Source of the DNA: JAJKJG01 sp036556825
GTDB lineage: Bacteria; Pseudomonadota; Alphaproteobacteria; Rhizobiales; Beijerinckiaceae
DNA: 18,017 bases
NCBI GenBank assembly: GCA_036556825.1
Contig: DATBIR010000011.1
Location: forward strand, 1 to 18,017
Direction: 5' to 3'
The position numbers and the translations under genes are program-made. Shown here piece by piece: positions 1 through 6,778 of the stretch. Every line of letters begins with the position of its first letter. Positions within the stretch are counted from its first letter, which is position 1. The notes beneath the pieces are model-generated. The model saw only the letters and a list, made by a program, of their open reading frames with translations. It had not been told where the DNA came from and ran no database searches.

Positions 1-17
1 CCCCCCTCACGGGGGCC

Positions 18-959
18 TCACGGGGAGGGATTATTGCGGGAGACGCCGCGGACGCGCTCGCGGTAGAGAAGATAAAGCCCCGAGGCGATCACGATTGCGG
101 CGCCGACCAGCGTCAGACGGTCCGGCAGATCGCCGAACACGAGATATCCCAAGGCGATCATCCAGATGATCTGGGTGTAGATGAACGGCGACAGGACCGG
201 CGCCGGAGCGCGCGCATGCGCTAGAATGAGCAGCCAGTGTCCCAGCGCGCCAAGCGCGCCGACCACCGCCATCATGATCCAGACGAGACCCGAGCCCGGC
301 GCCGACCATACCCACGGCACAAGCGGCGTCACGAGAACGAGCCCGGCGATGCCTGAATAGAACATCGTCGTGGCCGACGAGTCATAGGCCGCGAGAATCC
401 GGGTGGCGATACTGTAGAGGGCATAGCAGGCGGCGCCGGCAAGCGAGAGAAAGGCCGCCGGATGCATCCCGCCGAGCCCGGGCCGCGTGATGATCAGAAT
501 GCCGACGAAGCCGACCGCGATCGCCGCCAGACGCCGTGGCCCGACACGCTCGCCGAGCAGCGGCCCGGCGAGCAGCGCGACCAGGAACGGCGTCGAGAAC
601 ATGATCGAGACCGTTTCCGTCAGCTGCAGATATTTGAGGGCGAAGAAGTTCAGCGCCGTCGAGCCGAGCAGCAAGACCGAGCGGCCCGCCTGCAGCCAGG
701 GGCGCACGGTGCGCGTGACGCCGGGGGTCGTCCATGGATTCACGAACAGCGCCACGAACATGACGCTGCCGACATAGCGCACCCACACCGTCAGGATCGG
801 ATCGAGTGATTGGTTCAGCCACTTGGCGGTGGCGTCGAGGCACGCGAAGCTGAGCAGCGCGCCGGACATCAGGGCGATGCCCACCAGCCGTCGGCGCCGG
901 TCGTCGGCGCGCGGCGCCATCCTGTTGAGGCTTCCTTCCATCCCGGCCGGTCTCGTCAC
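18..959 (-). CDS. DMT superfamily (EamA) permease
   Basis: Integral inner-membrane protein of 313 residues with about ten hydrophobic segments arranged as two EamA halves, the usual size and layout of the drug/metabolite transporter superfamily. Landmarks are an early segment with FACLDATAKW, a central ALNFFALKYL-QLTETVSIMF stretch and a second-half GALGHWLLILAHA segment, as in RhaT/YdcZ-like exporters of small metabolites. The substrate cannot be read from the sequence. The start is uncertain: GTG at 959 is the longest, ATG at 941 and ATG at 920 are in frame, and none has a clear Shine-Dalgarno. The extra N-terminal residues are charged and not needed for the fold. The gene is divergent from the ChrB-like gene at 1128. 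A short C5/G5 hairpin lies just after the stop at the window edge. Confidence 0.9.
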   Translation of the reverse strand: MTRPAGMEGSLNRMAPRADDRRRRLVGIALMSGALLSFACLDATAKWLNQSLDPILTVWVRYVGSVMFVALFVNPWTTPGVTRTVRPWLQAGRSVLLLGSTALNFFALKYLQLTETVSIMFSTPFLVALLAGPLLGERVGPRRLAAIAVGFVGILIITRPGLGGMHPAAFLSLAGAACYALYSIATRILAAYDSSATTMFYSGIAGLVLVTPLVPWVWSAPGSGLVWIMMAVVGALGALGHWLLILAHARAPAPVLSPFIYTQIIWMIALGYLVFGDLPDRLTLVGAAIVIASGLYLLYRERVRGVSRNNPSP

Positions 960-1050
960 GATTCGCTGCCGCCTTCTTATGTGAGCACAAACGCGCGGGC
1001 GACCCGGTTGGGCGCAGAGGTCGATTGCGCGGGCCGCGTTGCTGTGCCAC

Positions 1051-1088
1051 CCTGACCTTACGGGGCTTTCTGCGACCGCCCCGTCAGG
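1051..1088. promoter_or_regulatory. Inverted repeat in the leader of the ChrB-like gene
   Basis: CCTGA (1051-1055) and CGGGGC (1061-1066) are complementary to GCCCCG (1078-1083) and TCAGG (1084-1088), giving an imperfect hairpin with a 5-base bulge. It ends 29 bases before the AGGAGG ribosome site of the gene at 1128, in the 168-base divergent intergenic region. It could be an operator or an mRNA hairpin; there is no T run, so it is not a normal terminator. The rest of 960-1127 holds no other signal I can support. Confidence 0.35.
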
Positions 1089-1127
1089 CGCGTGCCCAAG
1101 GTCGCGACGAACCTTCAGGAGGTCGTC

Positions 1128-1994
1128 ATGGGCACGCCTTTCTTTATCCAGGCATCAGATCTCCATGTGCGCCTCGGCCGCGCCGATGCGCCAATCCTTT
1201 TCGACGTGCGCCGGCCCGAGATCGTTGGAGCGGCAAATGAGCTGATGCCGACGGCGCGCACGCGCACGCTGGCCGAGGCGGTCGACGAGGGGCTTCAGCA
1301 GGGCAGGGGGCGGACAATCGTCGTCGCCTGCGCGCACGGCCACAACCGTAGCCAGCAGGTGGCCGCGCAGTTGCGGGCCAATGGCGTCGATGCCGCGGTC
1401 GTGACCGACGGTTACGACGGATGGCGGGCGGCCGGGCTGCCGCTGGTCAAGCGCAGCGCCGGCGGCGTCGTGCTTGGCGGCGCGCCGACCGTTTGGGTCA
1501 CGCGGCGGCGGCCGAAGATCGACCGCGTCGCCTGCCCATGGCTGATCTCGCGGTTCCTCGACGGCATGGCGGAGTTCCTGTTCGTGGAGCCGGACCAGGT
1601 CGTGGACGTCGCGCATGAGATCGGCGGCGTTGCCTACGATCTCCCCGGCGGGCGGTTCGAGCATGACGGGCCGCTCTGCACCTTCGACACCTTGCTTGCC
1701 GCCTTCGGCCTCGACGCCGACGCGAAGCTCGGGGAACTGGCGCTGATCGTCCGTGGCGCCGACACCGACCGGCTCGACCTCACGCCGCAATGTGCCGGCC
1801 TTCTGGCCGTGGCGCTGGGCCTGTCGGCGCAGCACGGCGACGATGATCACGCGGTGCTCCGACACGGCTTCGTCGTTTACGACGCGCTCTACAGCTGGCT
1901 GCGGCACGCGCGCGCGGAGCGCCACAATTGGAGCATGATCCGGCAAAGTGGTTCCCACTTTGCCGAAAAAGATCATGCCATACAAAGACAGTAG
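1128..1994 (+). CDS. Rhodanese-ChrB domain protein (chromate resistance family)
   Basis: A 288-residue two-domain protein. Residues 1-108 form a rhodanese-like domain (LFDVRRPEI near residue 24; putative active-site loop CAHGHNRS with Cys68; DGYDGWRAAGLPLV at the end). Residues about 121-265 match the ChrB C-terminal family, with VTRRRPKIDRVACPWLISRF and the GGRFEHDG...CTFDTLL block. This family is known from chromate-resistance loci, where ChrB-type proteins act with the ChrA efflux pump, but no chrA is seen here, so the role is uncertain. The ATG at 1128 is chosen because a perfect AGGAGG lies at 1117-1122; the in-frame ATG at 1092 has none. The last 20 residues (269-288) are encoded by a dispersed palindromic repeat, so the natural C-terminus appears replaced or extended. 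It is convergent with the acetyltransferase at 2069. Confidence 0.85.
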   Translation: MGTPFFIQASDLHVRLGRADAPILFDVRRPEIVGAANELMPTARTRTLAEAVDEGLQQGRGRTIVVACAHGHNRSQQVAAQLRANGVDAAVVTDGYDGWRAAGLPLVKRSAGGVVLGGAPTVWVTRRRPKIDRVACPWLISRFLDGMAEFLFVEPDQVVDVAHEIGGVAYDLPGGRFEHDGPLCTFDTLLAAFGLDADAKLGELALIVRGADTDRLDLTPQCAGLLAVALGLSAQHGDDDHAVLRHGFVVYDALYSWLRHARAERHNWSMIRQSGSHFAEKDHAIQRQ

Positions 1995-2033
1995 AGAGAG
2001 CAGGATCGATTCAATCTGAAGCGATCCTGCTCT
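1933..2033. repeat. Composite palindromic repeat (copy A)
   Basis: Two hairpins in tandem. The first pairs GCATGATC (1933-1940) with GATCATGC (1971-1978) and CGGCAAAGTGG (1941-1951) with CCACTTTGCCG (1955-1965), leaving a 3-base loop. The second is a perfect 12-base inverted repeat, AGAGCAGGATCG (1997-2008) with CGATCCTGCTCT (2022-2033), around a 13-base loop. Both resemble dispersed intergenic repeats common in Hyphomicrobiales genomes. The first hairpin recurs almost identically at 8854-8893. It lies between two convergent genes, where it may also stabilise 3' ends. Its first arm and loop are inside the ChrB-like reading frame. Confidence 0.85.
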
Positions 2034-2068
2034 GGGCGCGAGCGCCGGCAAGGCGGCGTGACCGCGCG

Positions 2069-2551
2069 TCAGGAGGCTGCCAGCGCCTTCTCGTAGCGCT
2101 GGGCGGCGGCGCCGTCCTCGTAATAGTCGTCGAGGGTCTCGAGCATGCGGTAGCCGGCGCGCTCGTAAAGGCGCCTGGCGTGCCTGTTGTCGGCGCGCAC
2201 CTCGAGACGCAGCCGCTCGAGCGCTGCGGCCCTCGCCGCCTTCTCGGCGGCGGCGAGCAGGCGTCGTCCGACCCGTGCGCCGGCGGCGCGCGGCGCAACG
2301 GCGATCGACGTCAGCCGGCCGGTGCCGCTGGTGCGGCGGCGCTCAACGGTGACGTAGCCGAGCACCTCGGCGCGTCGGCTCGCAACGAGGCAGATGATGG
2401 TCGGCGAGCGGATGGCGTGCCGGAATGCACGCCGGTCGAGGCGATCCGTCGGGAAGACGGCGTTCTCGATGGCGAGAAGGGAGTCGATATCGGCGGGCGC
2501 GGCCGCCCGGATCGTCACGGAGAGCGGTGGCCGCTTGCGCGGTCCGCTCAC
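2069..2551 (-). CDS. GNAT family N-acetyltransferase (RimI-like)
   Basis: A 160-residue acetyl-CoA-dependent acetyltransferase. It shows beta-strand 4 plus the acetyl-CoA loop at about residues 81-100 (TSIAVAPRAAGARVGRRLL) and the motif B block LEVRADNRHARRLYERAGY at 116-134, followed by a YYEDG...A.RYEK tail like that of RimI-type enzymes. The substrate is unknown; RimI itself acetylates ribosomal protein S18. The preferred start is GTG at 2551, because it overlaps the TGA of the upstream glucan gene in a GTGA junction (2548-2551), a layout typical of translational coupling. An internal GTG at 2518 is an alternative that begins just before the conserved domain. It is the second gene of a two-gene minus-strand operon with the OpgG-like gene. 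Confidence 0.88.
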   Translation of the reverse strand: MSGPRKRPPLSVTIRAAAPADIDSLLAIENAVFPTDRLDRRAFRHAIRSPTIICLVASRRAEVLGYVTVERRRTSGTGRLTSIAVAPRAAGARVGRRLLAAAEKAARAAALERLRLEVRADNRHARRLYERAGYRMLETLDDYYEDGAAAQRYEKALAAS

Positions 2552-4095
2552 CCGGCGGTCCACGGATGCGTCCAGGTCTCGGTCAGGGCCTTGTTGCCAG
2601 CCCGCAGATAGACGCGCAGATCGGTCGACTGGCCGGGCTCGAGCTTGACGTCGAAGGCGGCGCGGAAGCCGCGGATATGCTCGTTCGGCACGATGAAGGT
2701 GTGCGTGATCTTGCCGGCCGACGTGGTCGGCACGACCTGCACCTGTTCCGGCGCCTGCATATAATAAGCGAGGTTGCCGCCGGCGAAGTCGACCATGAAC
2801 CGGCGTGTGGTCGGGTCGCTCGGGTCGGGGGCGCCGCTCGCCCGAGCCGGCGCCTGGAACGTGTTCACGACCTTGCCGCCCGGATGCATCTCGTTGGTGT
2901 CGGAGATGGCGCGCATGCGATAGCCGAACGAGATCTCCTGACCTGCCTCGTACGGCTGCCGCGGCCGCCAGTAGGCGACGACGTTGTCGACGGTCTCGTT
3001 GCCGGTCGGAATCTCGACGAGCTCGACATGCCCGTCGCCCCAATTGCCGATTGGCTCGACCCAGTAGCCAGGGCGCAGATTATAGTTCGCCTCGAGGTCC
3101 TGATAATTCTCGAAAACCCGGTCGCGCTGGATGAGCCCGAAGCCGCGCGGGTTGCTGTCGACGAATGCCGAGACCCATTTGCGCATCGGGTTGTGCAGCG
3201 GGCGCCAGATCCATTCGCCCGAAGCGGTGTGCAGCAGGAGCCCGTCGGAATCGTGCAGCTCCGGACGGAAATCGTCGTGACGATGCCGGTCGTTCTCGCC
3301 CGTGAAGAACATCGACGTGAGCGGCGCCAGGCCGACGCCGGGGACCGTCCGGCGCGGGAACAGCGTTACCGCGACGTCGAGGGTGGTCTCGACGGTGGGA
3401 TAGATCTCGAAGCGGTAGGCGCCGGTGGCCGAGGGACTGTCCAGCAGCGCATAGACGACTGCCTTGTCGGCGCCGGCGGCAGGCGAGTCGATCCAGAATT
3501 CGCGAAAGAACGGAAACTCCTCGCTGCCATTGCCGTCGACGTTCACGGCAAGCCCGCGCGCCGACAGGCCGTAGCGCTGTCCGCGACCGAGGAAGCGGAA
3601 ATAGCTCGAGCCGAGAAAGGCGATCAGCTCGTCGAAGGTGCGCGGATCGTTGAGCGGGTAGTGCAGCCGGAACCCGGCAAAGCCGAGGTTGACCGGGAGC
3701 GGCCGCTCGATCTTGGTGCGGCCGTAGTCGAAGAGCTGCGGCTGATAGGCGACCGGCGTCGGCACGCCGTCGCGGATCACGTTCACGGTGACCGGCCGCT
3801 GATAGAGGAAGCCGAGGTGAAACAGATGCATCCGGAACGGGCCGCCGCCGGAGCCGAGAAGCGCCCGGTCGGGCCGGAAGCGGAGGTCGCGATAGGCGTC
3901 GAAATCCAGCCGGCCGAGCGGCTCGGGCAGGGCCTGCCCGGCGGGATCATGGGCAACCCCGGCGAGTTCGCGCGCGCGTCTGATGACGTCCTCGAAGCGG
4001 AACGGGGTTGGCCCGCTTTGTTGGGCCAGGGCGGGGCCGGCCGCGGCAAGCGCGGCGAGGCCCTGGAGGGCGGTGCGGCGAGACAAATGGACCAT
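2548..4095 (-). CDS. opgG: Periplasmic glucan protein, OpgG/MdoG family, with Tat-type signal
   Basis: A 515-residue member of the MdoG/OpgG family, which shapes osmoregulated periplasmic beta-glucans; E. coli OpgG and OpgD are assigned to glycoside hydrolase family GH186. The N-terminus has a twin-arginine signal (SRRTALQG at residues 5-12, a hydrophobic Ala/Leu stretch, then ALAQQ), implying export of a folded protein. Family blocks seen are NLGFAGFR, AFLGSSYFR, YGLSARGLAV, PRGFGLIQRDRVFENYQD and WVEPIGNWGDGHVELVEIPT. The YQDLEANYNLRP segment resembles OpgG more than OpgD, although Tat export is the OpgD habit. The aspartates in HDSDG and YQD are candidate catalytic residues (inference). 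No opgH glucosyltransferase is adjacent. The start at ATG 4095 gives the intact signal but lacks a strong Shine-Dalgarno. It is coupled to the acetyltransferase at 2069-2551. Confidence 0.93.
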   Translation of the reverse strand: MVHLSRRTALQGLAALAAAGPALAQQSGPTPFRFEDVIRRARELAGVAHDPAGQALPEPLGRLDFDAYRDLRFRPDRALLGSGGGPFRMHLFHLGFLYQRPVTVNVIRDGVPTPVAYQPQLFDYGRTKIERPLPVNLGFAGFRLHYPLNDPRTFDELIAFLGSSYFRFLGRGQRYGLSARGLAVNVDGNGSEEFPFFREFWIDSPAAGADKAVVYALLDSPSATGAYRFEIYPTVETTLDVAVTLFPRRTVPGVGLAPLTSMFFTGENDRHRHDDFRPELHDSDGLLLHTASGEWIWRPLHNPMRKWVSAFVDSNPRGFGLIQRDRVFENYQDLEANYNLRPGYWVEPIGNWGDGHVELVEIPTGNETVDNVVAYWRPRQPYEAGQEISFGYRMRAISDTNEMHPGGKVVNTFQAPARASGAPDPSDPTTRRFMVDFAGGNLAYYMQAPEQVQVVPTTSAGKITHTFIVPNEHIRGFRAAFDVKLEPGQSTDLRVYLRAGNKALTETWTHPWTAG

Positions 4096-4230
4096 GAACG
4101 GTACGCGACGCCAAATTCTTGAAGCTGATTGAGCTCGACAGTTAAGCGAGGCCGCCGCCGGCGTCCACCGCCAAGCCCGCGACGCAGTGCCATGCGACCG
4201 GTTAAGCTAAATTTTCACCCTGCTAAGCCC

Positions 4231-4243
4231 TTTCCCGGGGAAA
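4231..4243. promoter_or_regulatory. Short palindrome upstream of the leader promoter
   Basis: TTTCCC and GGGAAA face each other around one G, forming a 13-base palindrome that ends 14 bases before the -35 element at 4258. The position suits an operator or activator site, but no factor can be named. The rest of 4096-4257, between the divergent OpgG-like gene and this promoter, shows no gene. Confidence 0.25.
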
Positions 4244-4257
4244 ATTACGGGAACCCC

Positions 4258-4286
4258 TTGAGATTTCGGGAAATCGCTCGTATCTA
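4258..4286 (+). promoter_or_regulatory. Sigma70-like promoter for the ornithine decarboxylase leader
   Basis: TTGAGA (4258-4263) and TATCTA (4281-4286) are separated by exactly 17 bases, each matching four or five of six consensus positions. The predicted transcript starts near 4293, just before the structured leader RNA, giving an untranslated region of about 470 bases ahead of the decarboxylase start at 4764. This is the best-looking promoter in the window. Confidence 0.6.
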
Positions 4287-4470
4287 ACCCCTGCCCAATT
4301 TCGCACGTGCCTGTGGCCGCGTGCTGGTCGGTGGGCATCCGGACAAGAGGCCGGACAGCCGCCAGGGACATGGGTTCGCTCTCGGGGGGATTGGATATCC
4401 CCGAGGCAAGGACCCCGGCGAAAGCCGCGTCCCGAACAACGACCGGCAGCCGGAGGCGAAACCGGCGAAC

Positions 4471-4522
4471 CCCGCTCTCCACGGGGGACGCAGCTTAAAG
4501 CAACGACGGAGCGGGCTTTTTT
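4471..4522 (+). terminator. Intrinsic terminator inside the decarboxylase leader
   Basis: CCCGCTC (4471-4477) is fully complementary to GAGCGGG (4509-4515), followed by C and a run of six T (4517-4522). It lies 241 bases before the ATG at 4764, so transcripts from the promoter at 4258 must pass it. CCCC at 4470-4473, overlapping the left arm, could instead pair with GGGG at 4483-4487, so an alternative fold that disrupts the terminator is possible. This suits an attenuator, or the 3' end of a free RNA of about 230 bases. Confidence 0.65.
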
Positions 4523-4645
4523 GGTCTCAGCCGGTTTCCAAATCCGGCGACTGAAGAGGCTTGTCCATCTTGCCCGGCGTGCGGTTGGGGGTTCCCCATC
4601 CAAACAAAGGCAGCTTCTCGGGCGAAGAGCCCATCGACGCTCGTC

Positions 4646-4711
4646 GTGTCTCCATCGCACGGCCGGCGCGATGACCTTCACCCGCTGAGCCGGGCGGCTC
4701 TTGCCGCCTGA
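4646..4711 (+). other. Possible short upstream reading frame in the leader
   Basis: A GTG at 4646 opens 21 codons ending in TGA at 4709-4711. The frame runs through the GGCGGC/GCCGCC hairpin (4693-4708) and ends just before the last stem ahead of the decarboxylase ribosome site. A second, 5-codon frame (ATG 4671 to TGA 4688) is nested in another frame. Neither has a strong Shine-Dalgarno, and neither looks like the enteric SpeFL peptide. Listed only because leader-peptide control of polyamine genes is known elsewhere. Confidence 0.15.
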
Positions 4712-4763
4712 ACTTTCAACCAGGGCGAAACCGCCCGATTGAACCTTTGGTGGGGACAGCGCC

Positions 4764-5912
4764 ATGACTGAGCGCATCCGCGATTTTCTGCGCAACCGAC
4801 GCGAAGACGGGCCGTGCCTCGTCGTTGATCTCGACGTGGTGCGTGACAACTACACGAAGTTCTCCCGGGCGCTGCCCAACACGCGCGTGTTCTACGCCGT
4901 GAAGGCCAATCCTGCGCCCGAGATTCTGCGCCTGCTGACGCTGCTCGGCTCGTGCTTCGACGCCGCCTCGGTCGCTGAGATCGAGATGGTGCTCGCGGCC
5001 GGCGCCACGGCGGACCGCATCTCCTTCGGCAACACGATCAAGAAGGAGCGCGACATCGTGCGCGCGCTCGAGCTCGGCGTGCGCCTATTCGCGGTCGATT
5101 GCGAGGCCGAGGTCGACAAGGTCGTGCGCGCCGCGAAGGCGGCCAAGGCCGACGAGGTCAAGGTCTTCTGCCGCATCCTGAGCGACTGCGCCGGCGCTGA
5201 ATGGCCGCTGTCGCGCAAGTTCGGCTGCGCGCCGGAGATGGCCGTCGACGTGCTCGAGCACGCCCACCGGCACAAGCTCGAGGCCTACGGGGTGTCGTTC
5301 CACGTCGGCTCGCAGCAGCGCAACACCAAAGCTTGGGACGTGGCGCTCGCCTCGGCCTCGGCGGTGTTCCGCGAATGCGCCGAGCGCGGCATCCATCTCT
5401 CGATGGTCAACCTGGGCGGCGGTTTCCCGACCAAGTACCTGAAGAGCATCCCGGCGGTCGAAGCCTATGGCGAAGCGATCTTCCGGGCGCTCACCAAGCA
5501 CTTCGGCAACCGCATTCCGGAGACGATCATCGAGCCGGGCCGCGGCATGGTCGGCAACGCCGGCGTGATCGAGTCCGAGGTCGTGCTCGTGTCGAAGAAG
5601 TCGCGCGAGGAGGACGAGGTGCGCTGGGTCTATCTCGACATCGGCAAGTTCGGCGGCCTCGCCGAGACGATGGACGAGTCGATCCGCTACCCGATCCGCA
5701 CCGAGCGCGACGACGACAAGCTCGTGCCCTGCGTGCTCGCCGGCCCGACCTGCGACTCGGCGGACGTGCTCTATGAGAAGGAGCCGTACATGCTCCCGTT
5801 CAGCCTAGAGATCGGCGACAAGGTGCTGATCGAAGGCACGGGCGCCTATACGACCACCTACTCGGCCGTCGCCTTCAACGGCTTTCCGCCGCTGAAGAGC
5901 TACGTCATCTGA
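4764..5912 (+). CDS. Ornithine decarboxylase (PLP fold type III)
   Basis: A 382-residue cytosolic PLP enzyme converting ornithine to putrescine and CO2; some bacterial relatives also accept lysine. Key features: the Schiff-base lysine Lys47 in VFYAVKANP, FDAASVAEIE, SFGNTIK, the active-site His180 in GVSFHVGSQQ, the phosphate-binding VNLGGGFPT (215-223), IIEPGRGMVGNAG with EPGR at 257-260, the catalytic Cys330-Asp331 pair in AGPTCDSADV, and AYTTTYSAVAFNGF near the C-terminus. The TCDSADV motif marks decarboxylases of the eukaryotic-like ODC group rather than diaminopimelate or arginine decarboxylases. ATG 4764 follows GGTGGGGA at 4749-4756. It follows a long structured leader and heads the route to homospermidine completed by the synthase at 6779. 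The family is often called speF or odc in this order; lysine specificity cannot be excluded by eye. Confidence 0.95.
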   Translation: MTERIRDFLRNRREDGPCLVVDLDVVRDNYTKFSRALPNTRVFYAVKANPAPEILRLLTLLGSCFDAASVAEIEMVLAAGATADRISFGNTIKKERDIVRALELGVRLFAVDCEAEVDKVVRAAKAAKADEVKVFCRILSDCAGAEWPLSRKFGCAPEMAVDVLEHAHRHKLEAYGVSFHVGSQQRNTKAWDVALASASAVFRECAERGIHLSMVNLGGGFPTKYLKSIPAVEAYGEAIFRALTKHFGNRIPETIIEPGRGMVGNAGVIESEVVLVSKKSREEDEVRWVYLDIGKFGGLAETMDESIRYPIRTERDDDKLVPCVLAGPTCDSADVLYEKEPYMLPFSLEIGDKVLIEGTGAYTTTYSAVAFNGFPPLKSYVI

Positions 5913-5929
5913 CAAGGCCGTCCGGCCTC

Positions 5930-6072
5930 GTCATCCCGGCCGCCGCGCTGCGGCGAGCCGGGATCGTTCTCCCTGTCATCCCGGCCGACGCGTCGCGGCG
6001 AGCCGGGATCGTCTTCCACTTCAAATCGTCAAGCGGTCCCGGATTGCGCCTTGCGGCGCGTCCGGGATGACG
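5930..6072. repeat. Cluster of three GTCATCCCGG-type palindromic repeats
   Basis: Unit 1 (5930-5966) and unit 2 (5975-6012) are direct copies, each running from GTCATCCCGGC to GCCGGGATCGT with a GC-rich inner stem. Unit 3 (6034-6072) is the same family ending in the opposite form, TCCGGGATGACG. They fill the 174-base gap between the decarboxylase and the acetyltransferase. Related units occur at 12906-13010. These dispersed repeats are common in Hyphomicrobiales intergenic DNA; here they may act as mRNA stem-loops inside an operon. Confidence 0.85.
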
Positions 6073-6086
6073 CCTGAGGGTGCAAG

Positions 6087-6656
6087 ATGATCACGATCCG
6101 AGACGAACGCCCCGCCGACATCGCCGCGCGCGAGGAGCTGCTCGATGCCTGCTTCGGCGACGAGCGATTCGAAAAAACCAGCGAGCGCCTGCGCGAGGGC
6201 CGGCTGCCCGCGCCTGGCCTGGCGCTCGTCATCGAAGCCGACCAGAAGCTCGTCGGCACAGTGCGGCTGTGGCCCGTCAGCGTCGGCGCGAACCGGCCGG
6301 CGCTGTTGCTCGGGCCTCTCGCGATCGACCCGGCGCTGCACAGCCTCGGCCTCGGCTCGAAGCTGATGCGCGTCGCATTGAGCCGCGCCGCCATTCTCGG
6401 CCATGGCGCCGTGCTGCTCGTCGGCGACGCACCCTATTACAAGCGCTTCGGCTTCTCGGCCGGGCCGACCAGACAGCTGCGGCTGCCCGGGCCGTTCGAG
6501 CGCGAGCGTTTCCTGGCCCTCGAGCTGAAAACCGGCGCCCTGGCAGGGGCGCGCGGTCTGGTCCGCGCGGCGGGCGAACGCGACCCCGTGCCAGCTCTCT
6601 CAGCCATCGTCGCCGCCAACGCGCGCGGCTCGCTGGCTGTGCGCCCTCCCGGGTAA
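6087..6656 (+). CDS. GNAT family N-acetyltransferase (YhbS-like)
   Basis: A 189-residue acetyltransferase. The N-terminal strand is ITIRDERPADIAAREELLDACFG; the acetyl-CoA binding block is LGPLAIDPALHSLGLGSKLM at residues 75-94, followed by GHGAVLLVGDAPYYKRFGF at 105-123, the YYxRFGF signature of the YhbS group. The substrate is unknown. Its place between ornithine decarboxylase and homospermidine synthase suggests either a role in polyamine acetylation or simple co-transcription (inference). ATG 6087 follows a modest GAGGG at 6076-6080. The 122-base gap to the next gene (6657-6778) shows no obvious terminator. Confidence 0.88.
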   Translation: MITIRDERPADIAAREELLDACFGDERFEKTSERLREGRLPAPGLALVIEADQKLVGTVRLWPVSVGANRPALLLGPLAIDPALHSLGLGSKLMRVALSRAAILGHGAVLLVGDAPYYKRFGFSAGPTRQLRLPGPFERERFLALELKTGALAGARGLVRAAGERDPVPALSAIVAANARGSLAVRPPG

Positions 6657-6778
6657 GGCAACCCGTCGGGCGCGGCGTGCGTTACCACGCGGATGTGGGA
6701 GCGGCCGCGCTTCACTGAAGGCGACGTTCAGGGGCGTCGCGCCATCGTCCTGTTTTTCCGTCACGAGGAGAGTACCGC

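Larger units (their letters stand above)
4293..4763 (+). ncRNA. Structured 5' leader of ornithine decarboxylase, probably the speF element
   Basis: About 470 bases without a convincing gene but dense in RNA structure. CTCGGGG (4381-4387) pairs with CCCCGAG (4399-4405). GGAC..CGGC-GAAA-GCCG.GTCC (4410-4432) is a stem closed by a GNRA tetraloop. GCCGG (4449-4453) pairs with CCGGC (4462-4466). An intrinsic terminator follows at 4471-4522. Nearer the gene, a GGCGGC/GCCGCC hairpin (4693-4708) and a long stem TTCAA..GGGCG / CGCCC..TTGAA (4715-4743) sit just before the ribosome site GGTGGGGA (4749-4756). The speF RNA motif is known from alphaproteobacteria in exactly this place, upstream of ornithine decarboxylase. 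I assign it from context and structure; I could not test it against the covariance model. It probably controls expression in response to polyamines or ornithine (inference). Confidence 0.6.

Noticed and set aside
1997..2033. Bidirectional intrinsic terminator between the ChrB-like gene and the acetyltransferase
   Set aside because: The 12-base stem is strong but has a 13-base loop and no T run on either strand; it matches a dispersed repeat better, though it may still affect 3' ends.
2425..4122. A 565-codon + strand frame opposite the OpgG-like gene
   Set aside because: No domain or signal, shadow composition, and the opposite strand carries a complete family protein with a Tat signal.
4223..4849. 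Minus-strand frames across the decarboxylase leader
   Set aside because: They run antisense through the structured RNA and into the decarboxylase start, with no recognisable protein features.
5930..6072. Repeats that could be mistaken for a CRISPR array
   Set aside because: Units are palindromes in mixed orientation with no constant spacer length and no cas genes; they match dispersed intergenic repeats.
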